Shown one piece after another: positions 1 to 8,626 of a stretch of DNA of 64,000 nucleotides (its first letter is position 1; each line of letters starts with the position of its first letter). Below the pieces are notes generated by a model. That model was not told the DNA's origin and made no database searches. It saw only the letters and a list, made by a program, of their open reading frames with translations. Origin of the DNA: Thiomargarita sp. (GTDB lineage Bacteria > Pseudomonadota > Gammaproteobacteria > Beggiatoales > Beggiatoaceae); NCBI GenBank assembly GCA_020721005.1, contig DYNP01000011.1:56337-120336 (forward strand), in the 5' to 3' direction. A program made the position numbers and the translations under genes.

Positions 1-116
1 AAATTGCAAGGGCTGACCACTGACCGGCTAAAACCTCCAATCCAATGTACCTTCACAAATTGTAAGGGCTGACTGCTGACCGGCTAAAACCTCCAATCCA
101 AGGACTCCACTTTAAT
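1..116. repeat. Partial copy of dispersed repeat family A
   Basis: Two tandem units of about 56 bases, each running from AAATTG(C/T)AAGGGCTGAC through GACCGGCTAAAACCTCCAATCCAA. The same internal motif recurs at 23047-23348 and 37226-37578, where it lies inside an element with AGACCTCTTGCAAA ends. No terminus is visible here, so this copy is either truncated or continues beyond the left edge of the window. Confidence 0.7.
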
Positions 117-140
117 ATACCTTAAATACCTTAAGTGTTT

Positions 141-167
141 ACACTCTCTTAAAAATCAAGAGAGTGT
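141..167 (-). terminator. Hairpin downstream of the rpsP-rplS operon
   Basis: A perfect 10-bp inverted repeat (ACACTCTCTT / AAGAGAGTGT) with a 7-base loop sits 21 bases beyond the rplS stop codon. Its position fits a terminator for the minus-strand ribosomal operon. No clean U-run follows it in that direction, so this is a position-based call. Confidence 0.5.
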
Positions 168-188
168 GTGTTTTCCAAGATTTGAATT

Positions 189-563
189 CTAGTTGGTAGG
201 AGTAGGAGTTTTTTTGGCAGTGATCTTTTCCTTGATACGGGCGGCTTTACCTCTTAGGTCACGCATGTAATAGAGTTTGGCTCGACGCACATCTCCACGG
301 CGTTTGATCTCAATGCTGTCGACAAGGGGACTGTAAGTTTGAAAGACTCTCTCCACTCCCTCACCATGGGAAATTTTACGGACTGTGAAGGCGGAATTGT
401 AGCCTCGGTTGCGTTTGGCAATGACTAAACCTTCAAAGGCTTGTAGACGTTCCCGTTCACCTTCTTTAACTTTGATTTGGACAACGATGGTGTCTCCGGG
501 CCTGAAATGGGGAATTTGTTTGGTCATTTGGGCAGCTTCCCAAGCTTGGACAATATTTTTCAT
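189..563 (-). CDS. rplS: 50S ribosomal protein L19 (bL19)
   Basis: bL19 of the large ribosomal subunit, which sits at the 30S-50S interface. The 124-residue product starts [20 protein letters not shown] and has the family core [20 protein letters not shown] and [12 protein letters not shown]. It is slightly longer than the usual ~115 residues because of a Lys/Thr-rich tail. Its ATG overlaps the trmD stop by 4 bases (ATGA type), so the two are probably translationally coupled. It is the last gene of the conserved rpsP-rimM-trmD-rplS operon. Confidence 0.97.
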   Translation of the reverse strand: MKNIVQAWEAAQMTKQIPHFRPGDTIVVQIKVKEGERERLQAFEGLVIAKRNRGYNSAFTVRKISHGEGVERVFQTYSPLVDSIEIKRRGDVRRAKLYYMRDLRGKAARIKEKITAKKTPTPTN

Positions 564-1315
564 TGTGTCGCCTCCTTTTGTATGTCAATGAATTCGTTGA
601 GTAAAATGTGTTCTTCTGGGCTTAGTTGGAGTTGAGCCAGTAGGTCTGGACGTTTCAACCAGGTTCGGCCCAAGGCTTGTTGGTGTCGCCAGCGGGCAAT
701 CTGGGCATGGTTGCCAGAGAGCAGGATGGTAGGGACCGGTTGGCCATCAATTTCTTCTGGACGAGTGTAATGAGGATGGTCTAGGAGACCCTGATAAAAG
801 GAATCGGCAGTTACCGAGTCTTGGTTGCCCAAGGTGCCTGGTAGACAGCGAGCCAGGGCATCTATAATTACCATAGCTGCCAATTCTCCACCACTGAGTA
901 CATAGTCTCCAATTGACCATTCGGTGTCGATGTCGTGTTCAATAAGACGTTCGTCAATCCCCTCATAACGACCTGCTATGAGCAGTAATTGTGGGTAAGT
1001 AAGTAGTAATTGCACTCCTTTTTGGTCAAGACGTCGCCCCTGGGGAGATAGATAAATGACTGGACAGGGATCACTTAGGGTGATTTTAGCGGCCCGAATG
1101 GCGTCGCGTAATGGTTGAACTTGCATGATCATGCCAGGACCGCCACCATAAGGCCGATCGTCCACGCTGCGGTGTTTATTGTGAGTAAATTCTCGAGGAT
1201 TCCATAAGGTCAGACGGAGTTGATCGGTGTGCAGGGCTCGAGCAGTTACGCCCTCACTGGTCAACGCTTGAAACATTTCTGGGAATAAGGTGATGACACC
1301 AATGTGTTTGATCAT
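560..1315 (-). CDS. trmD: tRNA (guanine-N1-)-methyltransferase
   Basis: Methylates N1 of G37 next to the anticodon in tRNAs, using S-adenosylmethionine; this prevents +1 frameshifting. The 251 residues show SPOUT/TrmD hallmarks: [10 protein letters not shown] at the N-terminus, RPYGGGPGM, and the deep-knot cofactor region with [11 protein letters not shown] and [13 protein letters not shown]. Length matches the family (about 250). It lies third in the ribosomal operon, 106 bases after rimM and overlapping rplS by 4 bases. Confidence 0.97.
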   Translation of the reverse strand: MIKHIGVITLFPEMFQALTSEGVTARALHTDQLRLTLWNPREFTHNKHRSVDDRPYGGGPGMIMQVQPLRDAIRAAKITLSDPCPVIYLSPQGRRLDQKGVQLLLTYPQLLLIAGRYEGIDERLIEHDIDTEWSIGDYVLSGGELAAMVIIDALARCLPGTLGNQDSVTADSFYQGLLDHPHYTRPEEIDGQPVPTILLSGNHAQIARWRHQQALGRTWLKRPDLLAQLQLSPEEHILLNEFIDIQKEATQ

Positions 1316-1421
1316 GGAATCCAGTTGTCTTGGTTTGTCTGTTCCTAAACTTAGTATGGGAATGAGGGGGTGTTTTCAGATGCTTTAAACTATTCCCAAT
1401 TCCTCACTAAAGGGGGCAGGT

Positions 1422-1943
1422 TTAGGAGGTGCTGTCTTCAATTTCCCAATTAACGTAGATAACTCCCTTAGACAGTTGTACTTCGTTTATAGTGATCTGC
1501 CGCACAAAGGGGATTAAATACTCCCTTTCTCCATGGATCACTAAGATGTCGTGAAGTCCGGTTGTCAACAGTTGATCAACCCGTCCCAAGATGATTTGTT
1601 GGTGATTGTAGACGGTTAATCCGATCAGATCCGTCCAGTAATAGTCATCTTCCCCAATGGCGGGAAGTTGTTGACGTTCTACGGCAATTTCGGCGCCAAG
1701 CAGTTGAGCCGCAGTTTCCCGAGTTGTACGATCGACTAGGTACACAATGAGGACTTGACCTTGAGTTCGACCCTTGATGACGTCGACAACTTGCCAGTCT
1801 GGTTGATTCACTAACTTGAGTTGCCAAGGGGTATAATGGAAAATATTGGTGGGGGGGTCAGTGTAGGAGAAAACTTTTAACCCTCCCTGTATACCATATA
1901 ATCCATTGATTTTACCGACAATAATTTTTTGGGGCGTTGTCAT
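1422..1943 (-). CDS. rimM: Ribosome maturation factor RimM
   Basis: 16S rRNA processing factor that assists assembly of the 30S head. It has an N-terminal RimM barrel (KIIVGKINGLYGIQGGLKV) and a C-terminal PRC-barrel (YYWTDLIGLTVYN and EYLIPFV). I place the start at the ATG giving MTTPQKIIVG, 173 residues, close to the usual length. A TTG five codons upstream (1958) is also open and closer to rpsP. Neither start has a strong Shine-Dalgarno, which fits coupling to rpsP, whose stop lies about 25 bases upstream. Confidence 0.95.
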   Translation of the reverse strand: MTTPQKIIVGKINGLYGIQGGLKVFSYTDPPTNIFHYTPWQLKLVNQPDWQVVDVIKGRTQGQVLIVYLVDRTTRETAAQLLGAEIAVERQQLPAIGEDDYYWTDLIGLTVYNHQQIILGRVDQLLTTGLHDILVIHGEREYLIPFVRQITINEVQLSKGVIYVNWEIEDSTS

Positions 1944-1968
1944 GACTTGCCCAACCAAGCTCAGTTCG

Positions 1969-2247
1969 TTATTGGGAAACAGCGGACGGTTGATTTATGG
2001 CTGCGGTTTGAATAGACTTTTTGAGTAAAAATTCAACCCTTTCAGAGGATTTAGCTCCGTGTTGACGCCAATACTCAATACGGTTGAGATCTATCCGTAA
2101 ACCTTCCTCTTTGCCAGTGGCAATTGGGTTAAAAAAGCCTAGACATTCAATGTATCGCCCATCTCTCCGATTACGTGAATCGGTAACTACAATGTGATAA
2201 AAGGGACGCTTTTTGGCCCCGGACCGACTTAGACGAATAGTAACCAT
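1969..2247 (-). CDS. rpsP: 30S ribosomal protein S16 (bS16)
   Basis: Small-subunit protein needed for 30S assembly and first gene of the rpsP-rimM-trmD-rplS operon. The 92 residues begin [20 protein letters not shown], the near-invariant S16 N-terminus, followed by DSRNRRDGR and IECLGFFNP. The C-terminus has the short variable tail usual for this protein. A good sigma70-type promoter lies just upstream (2286-2314). Confidence 0.97.
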   Translation of the reverse strand: MVTIRLSRSGAKKRPFYHIVVTDSRNRRDGRYIECLGFFNPIATGKEEGLRIDLNRIEYWRQHGAKSSERVEFLLKKSIQTAAINQPSAVSQ

Positions 2248-2285
2248 AACAGTTTGCTGAACCTTAGATAAAGTGAAAATTGTTA

Positions 2286-2314
2286 ATTATGCGTAACTGT
2301 TTGTATAAAGTCAA
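2286..2314 (-). promoter_or_regulatory. Sigma70-type promoter of the rpsP operon
   Basis: Read on the minus strand, TTGACT and CATAAT are separated by exactly 17 bases, ending about 38 bases before the rpsP start codon. Spacing and match are close to the consensus. Confidence 0.65.
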
Positions 2315-2340
2315 CAACCTTCTTGAATTGAGGAATTAGC

Positions 2341-2790
2341 ATGTTTAAAAAAGGTTATTGCCTGATCATGATTTTACTGGGCAGCGGATTATTCCTGAGT
2401 TGTTCACAGGGAAATAAACAAACCCAACCCATTGAGGAGATTAAGCCTTTGGAGGTAGCACCTCCGCCCTCCCTCAATCGGGAACCGGTGATTAAAAATC
2501 TCATCGTCCGCGTGTCTGAAGAGTTTCCAGCGTGGGCCAGTGTAGTTATAGATGTTGAATTGCCGGATAGTTGCAGTGTCGTCGATCAATACTTGGTTAA
2601 CCAACAAGAACGAAATTTTATGATTCAATTGGTGACCAAACAGGAAGGTACTCATTGTAAAAATACGGCTAAACGTTATAATTCTGTCATTCCACTGGAT
2701 ATTATTGGACTCAAAGCAGGAGTTTATACGGTAAAAGTGGGAACGATGGAGGAAAGTTTTGTCCTGATGGTGGATAATCTACTGCCTTAA
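2341..2790 (+). CDS. Putative lipoprotein of unknown function
   Basis: A 149-residue product with a Lys-containing N-terminus, a hydrophobic stretch (LIMILLGSGLFLSC) and a Cys at about residue 21 that fits a lipoprotein signal, although F rather than L occupies position -3. A low-complexity Pro/Glu linker follows, then a small domain with two further Cys (PDSCSVV and GTHCKN) that could form a disulfide. A GAGG motif precedes the ATG. It is transcribed divergently from rpsP. I do not recognise the family. Confidence 0.75.
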   Translation: MFKKGYCLIMILLGSGLFLSCSQGNKQTQPIEEIKPLEVAPPPSLNREPVIKNLIVRVSEEFPAWASVVIDVELPDSCSVVDQYLVNQQERNFMIQLVTKQEGTHCKNTAKRYNSVIPLDIIGLKAGVYTVKVGTMEESFVLMVDNLLP

Positions 2791-2814
2791 TGCTGAGTAA
2801 CTTCCCTATTTTAG

Positions 2815-2997
2815 GGATTAAAAAATAAACCCAGATCAGTTAGAATACTGGGTTACTGGGTCGATTGGCAATCCTTTGCCCCTCAATTGCATAAAGATTG
2901 GCTAAATTTGGATTGTGTGCCAAATGACGCACTTTGGGAGATGTTTCCTGAAGCCAGAAAATTTCTCTCCTTATTAAGGAGGGAAGGAGTTGCTTAG
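2815..2997 (+). pseudogene. Possible coding remnant without a start codon
   Basis: An open stretch of 60 codons between in-frame stops reads like protein: WVDWQSFAPQLHKDWL, then DCVPNDALWEMFPEARKF. It is rich in Trp, Leu and charged residues. There is no ATG and no Shine-Dalgarno near a TTG or GTG. It could be the 3' fragment of a lost gene or simply chance. Its end overlaps a CTCCTT/AAGGAG palindrome at 2967-2981. Confidence 0.25.
2967..2981. repeat. Short palindrome, CTCCTT-ATT-AAGGAG
   Basis: A perfect 6-bp stem with a 3-base loop. Closely related palindromes occur at 18905-18928, 26305-26321 and 45882-45902, all intergenic, so this is a recurring element rather than a single terminator. 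Confidence 0.55.
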
Positions 2998-3062
2998 GGT
3001 CAACAGGCAATTGCGTGATCTCTAGTTTCTATTCAATAAATAACTTGTTGGGAGACCCCCTC

Positions 3063-4454
3063 ATGAAAAAAATTATAATCAGTCTGTGGTTTTGTTGCTG
3101 GCTAATTTCGGTAAGTTATGCTGCAACAGATGCCCCAATGGTAGGTATTTGGAAAATTATCAGTTTTCAAATGGTTGGCTACCCGGAAATGTCGGAATTT
3201 GCAGCCGTCAACTGGATAGGGCGAACTTTGGAATGGACTTCAAGACGGAAGCTAACATTGCGTACAGCTACAGGGGGTACTGCCACGGAGATTCAGGTAT
3301 GTCCAGAAGCTACTTCTCAAGTCAGTATACAAGATGCTTCTGGTTATTTTTCCGTCGGATATCGGATTGAACCTCAACGTATGGGAATCCTGCAAAAAGA
3401 TGTTACGGTGGTCACGGTGGGTTGTAAAACCCCCAGTTGGTTAGGGGAGAAACGGGAATTTGTACTCATTTCAGATCATTTGATGTTGACGGATTGGGAA
3501 GGAATCTTTTTCTTTTTTGCCAAACAAGCGGATAATCTTAATCTGCTTTCTACAACGGAAGGACTGCGAGATTTGGTCGTTACTCCCCACAGCGTCAACA
3601 CGTTAATGCCCAACAGTTTGTTCACCCAACAAACCTTGGTAGAGGCTTTTCCCAATCACCAGATAAGAGAGCTTAACATGCTCAACGATGAGAAAGTGGC
3701 TATTATTCGTGCTTATGAGCTCTATCAAGGAGATCAGTTGAAATTGAAGGTTTATCCCGATGAACGCTATGAAAAAATCAGCTATATCGAGATTTCAGAT
3801 CCTCAGGCTATCATTCCAGGCAATTTTAAATTGGGCAGTCAATTTGCAGATATATTCACCAGTGAACAAACCATTGATTGTCAAGCTGGAATTCAAAATT
3901 ATGCTGGACAAACCATTTGCTTTTTGGAAGGCATGAAAACTATCAAATTCATCTTTAAGCCTAAGGAAGTGGAAGGTCTTTCTCCCATAGAAGCGTTAAA
4001 TCAGGCTCAACTGATAGGCATAATCTGGTATGCCGATCCCAGTTTAAGCACTCAAACTTCGGATAAACGCACTGAGGAGTCTTCCGTCCCAGTTCAAGTT
4101 GCTGCTGCTGATGCCCCTATCGTTCCCCAATCAGTCATCAGCGTCGATCCATCTGAAACCAATTCCCTAAAACCTGAATTGCCTTTTCAACAGCAAGATA
4201 AACGATTGGCGGAAGTCTATCAACAAATCAAAGAAGCTTTGACCAAAGTTTCTCAACAGGAAAATACAGAAGGTCCCATTAATTTAACCGGATTCATTGC
4301 TGCTCAAAAAGCTTGGTTGGAATATCGTAAGGAAAGTTGTCAATGGTTACTTACCGTCGGTGTCACTGACAAAACTGGGCAGTGTCTGGCTAAGGTGACT
4401 CAACAAAGAATTGAAGAGTTGGAACAAATTCTTCAATCATTGCAGCCGGGGTAA
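3063..4454 (+). CDS. Exported protein with C-terminal LprI/DUF1311-like domain
   Basis: About 463 residues from the ATG giving MKKIIISLWFCCWLISVSYA, a clear Sec signal peptide with an A-x-A type end; an upstream in-frame start would bury this signal. The large middle region is unrecognised. The last ~85 residues (DKRLAEVYQQIKEAL, AQKAWLEYRKESCQWL, QCLAKVTQQRIEELEQIL) have the helical, two-Cys pattern of the DUF1311/LprI family, some members of which inhibit lysozyme. An Ala/Pro/Ser linker precedes it. Periplasmic location and a role against lysozyme-like enzymes are inference from the family. Confidence 0.75.
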   Translation: MKKIIISLWFCCWLISVSYAATDAPMVGIWKIISFQMVGYPEMSEFAAVNWIGRTLEWTSRRKLTLRTATGGTATEIQVCPEATSQVSIQDASGYFSVGYRIEPQRMGILQKDVTVVTVGCKTPSWLGEKREFVLISDHLMLTDWEGIFFFFAKQADNLNLLSTTEGLRDLVVTPHSVNTLMPNSLFTQQTLVEAFPNHQIRELNMLNDEKVAIIRAYELYQGDQLKLKVYPDERYEKISYIEISDPQAIIPGNFKLGSQFADIFTSEQTIDCQAGIQNYAGQTICFLEGMKTIKFIFKPKEVEGLSPIEALNQAQLIGIIWYADPSLSTQTSDKRTEESSVPVQVAAADAPIVPQSVISVDPSETNSLKPELPFQQQDKRLAEVYQQIKEALTKVSQQENTEGPINLTGFIAAQKAWLEYRKESCQWLLTVGVTDKTGQCLAKVTQQRIEELEQILQSLQPG

Positions 4455-4506
4455 TCGGGTAAATAAAGATTATTCTCAATTGATGCCCGGGTCACTGGGA
4501 CTTGGG

Positions 4507-4884
4507 TCAAATTTGCTTGGCCAATAAAATTCCCAACCAAGTGGCTGATAAACATAATAACACATTGGCCAACACATTAAAGCCGGCCCTACCCAATTGT
4601 CCATTGCTCAACAATAGAAAAGTTTCTAAGGAAAAAGAAGAGAAGGTGGTCAATCCTCCCAAAAAACCGGCAAAAATCAAGCTACGCCACTCTGGACTCC
4701 ATGCCATTACTTCCAAAGCCACGATGGATAAAAAACCGATTAAGAACGAGCCCACCACATTTACAGTCATCGTTCCCCAAGGAAAGGAATTGCCTGCAAA
4801 TTGATTAATAAAACCAACGGTTAAGAATCTTAACAAGGCACCAAAAGCGCCTCCAATTGCAACAGCTATCATTTGAAAATACAT
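4507..4884 (-). CDS. crcB: Fluoride ion channel CrcB/Fluc
   Basis: Small dual-topology membrane protein that exports fluoride. The 125-residue form starts MYFQMIAVAIGGAFGALLRF. I chose this ATG because GGTGGGG lies about 7 bases upstream and the length then matches the family; the open frame continues upstream into ugd without signal. Family signatures are GTMTVNVVGSFLIG and the phenylalanine-box region TTFSSFSLE. Four hydrophobic segments are visible. The start lies 4 bases after the ugd stop, so the two are probably cotranscribed. Confidence 0.93.
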   Translation of the reverse strand: MYFQMIAVAIGGAFGALLRFLTVGFINQFAGNSFPWGTMTVNVVGSFLIGFLSIVALEVMAWSPEWRSLIFAGFLGGLTTFSSFSLETFLLLSNGQLGRAGFNVLANVLLCLSATWLGILLAKQI

Positions 4885-4888
4885 AAGA

Positions 4889-6223
4889 TTACCCCACCAG
4901 TCTGGCGCCTCGCCCAACCCCATAATAGGTAAATCCCAATTTAGCCATTTGTTGCGGATCATACAGGTTACGACCATCAAAAATCAACGGTTGTTTCAAC
5001 AGGGAATGTATCCTCTTAAAATCTGGACTCCGAAACAATTTCCATTCAGTCATAATGATCAACGCATCCGCTTCTATCAAAGCGGTTTCTGGAGTTGGGC
5101 ATAATTGCAAATCAGATCGTTGACCATAGCGATGATCAGCTTCGGACATGGCTTGAGGATCATAAGCTTGTACTAAGGCACCGGCTTGCCATAAAGCTTC
5201 CATGAGGAAACCACTGGGCGCTTCTCGCATGTCACTGGTATTTGGCTTAAAAGCCAATCCCCACAGAGCGAAACGCCGACCCTGCAGGTTTGGAAAATGA
5301 TGTTGAATTTTGGCCAGCAGTCGATAAGGTTGTTGGGTGTTTACCATTTCCACGGCATGTAAAATACTTAAAGGTTGCTGCACATTTTGAGCGGTATGTT
5401 GTAAGGCGCGCACGTCTTTGGGAAAACAGGAGCCTCCATAACCACAACCGGGATAAATAAAGTCAAAACCGATGCGAGGATCAGATCCAAGTCCCAAGCG
5501 CACTTGTTCAATATCTGCCCCCACTCGCTCTGCTAAATTGGCCATTTCATTCATAAAACTGATTTTGGTGGCCAATAAAGCATTGGCTGCATATTTGGTT
5601 AATTCCGCGGAACGCACGTCCATAATCAATAACTTATTGCGATTGCGATTGAAGGGAGCATAGAGAGTTCGCATCAATTCGGTTGGATAAGGTTGATCGG
5701 TGCCTACAATGATGCGATCCGGTTTTCTAAAATCGTTGACTGCATCTCCTTCTTTTAAAAATTCTGGATTGGAGACCACATCAAAAGTCAATGCAACTTG
5801 CCGAGATTTCAATTCCTGACTGACAATGGTTCGTACCCATTCTGCAGTACCCACTGGAACGGTGGATTTGTTGATGATTAATTTGTAATCTTCCATAAAA
5901 CGACCCATGGTTTGGGCGACTTGAGAAACTGCATGCAAATCGGCTGAACCATCTTGATTGGCTGGAGTCCCAACTGCGATACATTGCACCTGACCATGAT
6001 GCACGGCGGCTGCCAAGTCGGCAGTAAATTGCAAACGACCAGTTGCCAGTCCTTGCTGAACTAATGCTTCTAAATCCGGTTCATAAATGGGAATGTGACC
6101 AGAATTAAGGGTATTGACTCGCTCAATATCTATGTCGGCACAAAGTACATGGTTGCCCACTTCTGCCAAACAGGCCCCTGTGACTAAACCAACGTACCCA
6201 GAACCGTAAATGGTAATATGCAT
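4889..6223 (-). CDS. ugd: UDP-glucose 6-dehydrogenase
   Basis: Oxidises UDP-glucose to UDP-glucuronate with two NAD+, supplying precursors for capsule or exopolysaccharide. N-terminal Rossmann domain [20 protein letters not shown] (GxGxxG); substrate and dimer region with [13 protein letters not shown]; catalytic Cys in [14 protein letters not shown]-terminal UDP-binding domain with [18 protein letters not shown]. The 444-residue form starts at the ATG preceded by GGGAG about 11 bases upstream; a TTG six codons earlier is also open. A family B inverted repeat lies immediately upstream. Confidence 0.95.
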   Translation of the reverse strand: MHITIYGSGYVGLVTGACLAEVGNHVLCADIDIERVNTLNSGHIPIYEPDLEALVQQGLATGRLQFTADLAAAVHHGQVQCIAVGTPANQDGSADLHAVSQVAQTMGRFMEDYKLIINKSTVPVGTAEWVRTIVSQELKSRQVALTFDVVSNPEFLKEGDAVNDFRKPDRIIVGTDQPYPTELMRTLYAPFNRNRNKLLIMDVRSAELTKYAANALLATKISFMNEMANLAERVGADIEQVRLGLGSDPRIGFDFIYPGCGYGGSCFPKDVRALQHTAQNVQQPLSILHAVEMVNTQQPYRLLAKIQHHFPNLQGRRFALWGLAFKPNTSDMREAPSGFLMEALWQAGALVQAYDPQAMSEADHRYGQRSDLQLCPTPETALIEADALIIMTEWKLFRSPDFKRIHSLLKQPLIFDGRNLYDPQQMAKLGFTYYGVGRGARLVG

Positions 6224-6283
6224 TCTGTTAAAAACTCCCAAATTATATGGCTAACGCATCATGAAAAGAGCCCTTGTAGACCG

Positions 6284-6441
6284 TGTAGGATGTGCTGAGC
6301 GTTGTTTGCGAAGTGCATCAATTGAGGAAAGCAATATTCGGGTTTTCATAATCTTAAATGGTGCGCGGTGTTCATTGGGTAGATTGGGGAAGAATCAACG
6401 CGACAGATGCGCTTCGCAAACAACGCTCAGCACATCCTACA
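6284..6441. repeat. Repeat family B: 36-base inverted repeat
   Basis: The left arm (6284-6319, starting TGTAGGATGTGCTGAGCG) and the right arm (6406-6441) are inverted copies differing at one of 36 positions, around an 86-base centre. Each arm also folds on itself (GATGTGCT / AGCGCATC). A single related arm is at 56696-56731 and a shorter piece at 39378-39400. This is a REP/MITE-like element of the type scattered between genes in many proteobacteria. Confidence 0.8.
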
Positions 6442-6447
6442 TGGAAT

Positions 6448-7362
6448 TCAGTTCTTATGGCTTAAGAATGGGATAATTTCGGTCTCAAGTTTATGGTCGA
6501 TATTTGCCCATTCTTCCTTGGCAACTTCTTGCAAAGGGGGGCGTACGAAGGTTGGAAAACCTTTGATTCGGTAACGAAGCGCGGCTTTGCTCATGGGAAT
6601 TTCACCCAGTGGACATTGTTTTCTAAAGGCATTCCAGAGGTTGAGGGCAGATTGTCTTTCCTCAGCCCGGGGCAATTGCCCTTTTTGATAGGCTTCGGTG
6701 ATCGCCAATAGGAATTCTGGGAACGGATTTCCACCGCCGGTTATTGAGCCATTGAGACCGTTTTGTAATACTTTTAATACCAGTCCATCTCCTCCTACAA
6801 AAACTTCAAAATTTCCCTCTTTCAAGGTTTTAAATTCCTTAGCCTTGGCCAAATTTCCCTCGGAGTCTTTAATTCCCATGATCTGTGGGCAATCTTGCAG
6901 TAAATTGTTGATCAACTGTGGGCTCAATTGATTTTGGGTGTGTTTGGGGAAGTTGTAGATGTAACTGGGTAAATTGGCAGTGGATAAAATGGTTAGGAAG
7001 AATTTTAACAGCCCTTGTTCCGGACTTTGGGCATAGTAGAAAGGCGGCAGTAATATTATTCCTTCGGCTTGATTTTGGGAATCTGCCTTCAATTCTAAAC
7101 AGTCTTCTATACAACAATTGCTGATATGATTTAAAATGGTGCCTTGAAAATGGGTGCGACAGTGTTTTAGCAAAGCTTTTCTTTCTTGCAGCGACAATGA
7201 AGGAAATTCGGCTGTTGTCCCATTCGTGATCAGGGACTTTACCCCTTTTTCCTGTAGGAAATGTAAGTAATCAGTTAAGGCTCCAAAATCGATCTGTCCA
7301 TTGGCTTGGAAGGGCGTCAAAATTGCGAAAATGGGGGGGGTTATGGAGGGAATGCTAAGCAA
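6448..7362 (-). CDS. DHDPS/NAL-superfamily aldolase, KDG-aldolase-like
   Basis: A class I TIM-barrel lyase of the DapA superfamily, 304 residues. The Schiff-base Lys lies in MGIKDSEGN and the barrel-entry motif reads NGTTAEFPSLS where DapA has GTTGES. The YNVPxRT motif of DapA is YNFPKHT here, so the carboxylate-binding Arg is missing. NGTT-PSLS near the N-terminus and FVRPPL near the C-terminus resemble archaeal-type 2-keto-3-deoxygluconate aldolases. A canonical dapA is at 30118, so this is a paralog with another 2-keto acid substrate (inference). It starts at TTG with AAGGAA about 11 bases upstream, and follows thiD by 71 bases. Confidence 0.8.
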   Translation of the reverse strand: MLSIPSITPPIFAILTPFQANGQIDFGALTDYLHFLQEKGVKSLITNGTTAEFPSLSLQERKALLKHCRTHFQGTILNHISNCCIEDCLELKADSQNQAEGIILLPPFYYAQSPEQGLLKFFLTILSTANLPSYIYNFPKHTQNQLSPQLINNLLQDCPQIMGIKDSEGNLAKAKEFKTLKEGNFEVFVGGDGLVLKVLQNGLNGSITGGGNPFPEFLLAITEAYQKGQLPRAEERQSALNLWNAFRKQCPLGEIPMSKAALRYRIKGFPTFVRPPLQEVAKEEWANIDHKLETEIIPFLSHKN

Positions 7363-7433
7363 GGGAAATTGTTTCCTTCATTTTAGGGGGAAAGCTATTT
7401 GGTGTGAGGAAAAGTTGGGAAGTTGGATAATGT

Positions 7434-8222
7434 TTAAAAGCGGCGCGGAAAAGCTTGTCCGGTACTCGCTTGATAACCTTGTTGTAAGGTTTGCCAAGTG
7501 TATTGTTGCGCATCATAAACAGCAGTTATCATTTCCTTGCCTTTCGCCAATGCTCCCGCTAAACTGGCTGCAAAAGTGCAGCCTGAACCATGATAGGTAT
7601 CCGGCAGACGTGACCATTCCCATTGTTGTAGGTAATGTCCCCCTCCATACAGTTGATTGATCACTTGGGGGGTATTTTCGTGGCTGCCTGTAATGCACAC
7701 ATACTGACATCCCCAATCCATCAGTTGTTGGGCGGCTAGGGGCAAAGAGTCTTGACCAGTTAAACGACGAGCTTCTTGGGAATTGGGGGTTAAAATCTGG
7801 ACCAACGGCAACAGTTTTTGAATCATGGCTTGGCGTAGATGAGCTTGAGTTAAGGGGTGTCCACCGCCTGCAGATAGAATTGGATCGAGTACTGTCGGTA
7901 ATCGGTATCGAGTCAGCAATTCTTGAATGGTCTCTAGGATTTCTAAGTTTCCAATCAGGCCAATTTTACACAGGGTAACTGGAAGGTCGGTCAGCACTGC
8001 CTCTGCTTGAGCTTTGATATAATGCGTGGGAAGCGGAAAATTATCCATCACATCGTGAGTATTTTGAGGCGTGATGCAGGTGATTATGGGTGCAGTATGA
8101 CAGCCTTGGTGAGTAAGGGCTTGGATATCGGCACACAGACCTGCACCTCCCGTAGGATCATTGCCTCCAAACACGAGGACTATCGGAGGATGTTGGAAAG
8201 AGGGGTATTGAATTTGTAACAT
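7434..8222 (-). CDS. thiD: Hydroxymethylpyrimidine (phosphate) kinase
   Basis: Phosphorylates hydroxymethylpyrimidine and its monophosphate to HMP-PP for thiamine biosynthesis. It is a ribokinase-fold enzyme of 262 residues. The N-terminus VLVFGGNDPTGGAGLCADIQ matches the ThiD substrate motif, and the C-terminal anion-hole motif TYHGSGCTFAASLAGAL contains the catalytic Cys/Gly region. Length is typical. No other thi gene is in the window. It is upstream of, and probably cotranscribed with, the aldolase paralog at 6448. Confidence 0.93.
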   Translation of the reverse strand: MLQIQYPSFQHPPIVLVFGGNDPTGGAGLCADIQALTHQGCHTAPIITCITPQNTHDVMDNFPLPTHYIKAQAEAVLTDLPVTLCKIGLIGNLEILETIQELLTRYRLPTVLDPILSAGGGHPLTQAHLRQAMIQKLLPLVQILTPNSQEARRLTGQDSLPLAAQQLMDWGCQYVCITGSHENTPQVINQLYGGGHYLQQWEWSRLPDTYHGSGCTFAASLAGALAKGKEMITAVYDAQQYTWQTLQQGYQASTGQAFPRRF

Positions 8223-8354
8223 AGAGGTTACTTCAAATCCGAAGGGGGAAAGTTTATAGGGGGTTAAGGAATTATTTTCACCTTTATAAGGGAGATATCA
8301 GAATTGTCGGACAACTCATCCCCCTTAATATATTATCTATTGTGGAGAAATGAC

Positions 8355-8537
8355 ATGTCAAACCCAATTTATTATCAATATATGTGTGTCGTATGTGGAT
8401 TTGTTTATGATGAGGCTAAGGGGTTTCCGGAAAAGGGTATTCCTCATTATACATTATGGAAGGATGTTCCGGAATACTGGTTATGTCCAGATTGTAAGGT
8501 TGGTAAGGGGGAATTTGAGAGGGTAGAGCCGAAATAA
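8355..8537 (+). CDS. Rubredoxin
   Basis: A small iron electron carrier of 60 residues with the two metal-binding knuckles CVVCGFVYDEAKG and WLCPDCKVGK, which give an Fe(Cys)4 site. Conserved Tyr, Trp and acidic residues flank them. I start at the ATG giving MSNPIYYQYMC, preceded by GGAG about 8 bases upstream; the open frame extends 17 codons further upstream without a ribosome-binding site. It is monocistronic here, divergent from thiD. The redox partner is not evident. Confidence 0.95.
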   Translation: MSNPIYYQYMCVVCGFVYDEAKGFPEKGIPHYTLWKDVPEYWLCPDCKVGKGEFERVEPK

Positions 8538-8594
8538 TCAGGGAGGGGGAAAAAATTATCAATCTGAATGGAAGGGGTGTAGCAGAAAAGGATT

Positions 8595-8610
8595 CCCCCC
8601 ATTTGGGGGG
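8595..8610. terminator. Hairpin between convergent genes
   Basis: CCCCCC-ATTT-GGGGGG lies between the rubredoxin stop (8537) and the stop of the minus-strand sugar transferase (8627). A short T-rich stretch follows on the minus side only after a few bases. A bidirectional terminator role is inferred from position. Confidence 0.45.
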
Positions 8611-8626
8611 ACTTGGTGGCATCGGT

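Noticed and set aside
4502-4804. 100-codon plus-strand frame opposite crcB
   Set aside because: Antisense shadow of crcB; Lys/Pro-rich translation without family features.
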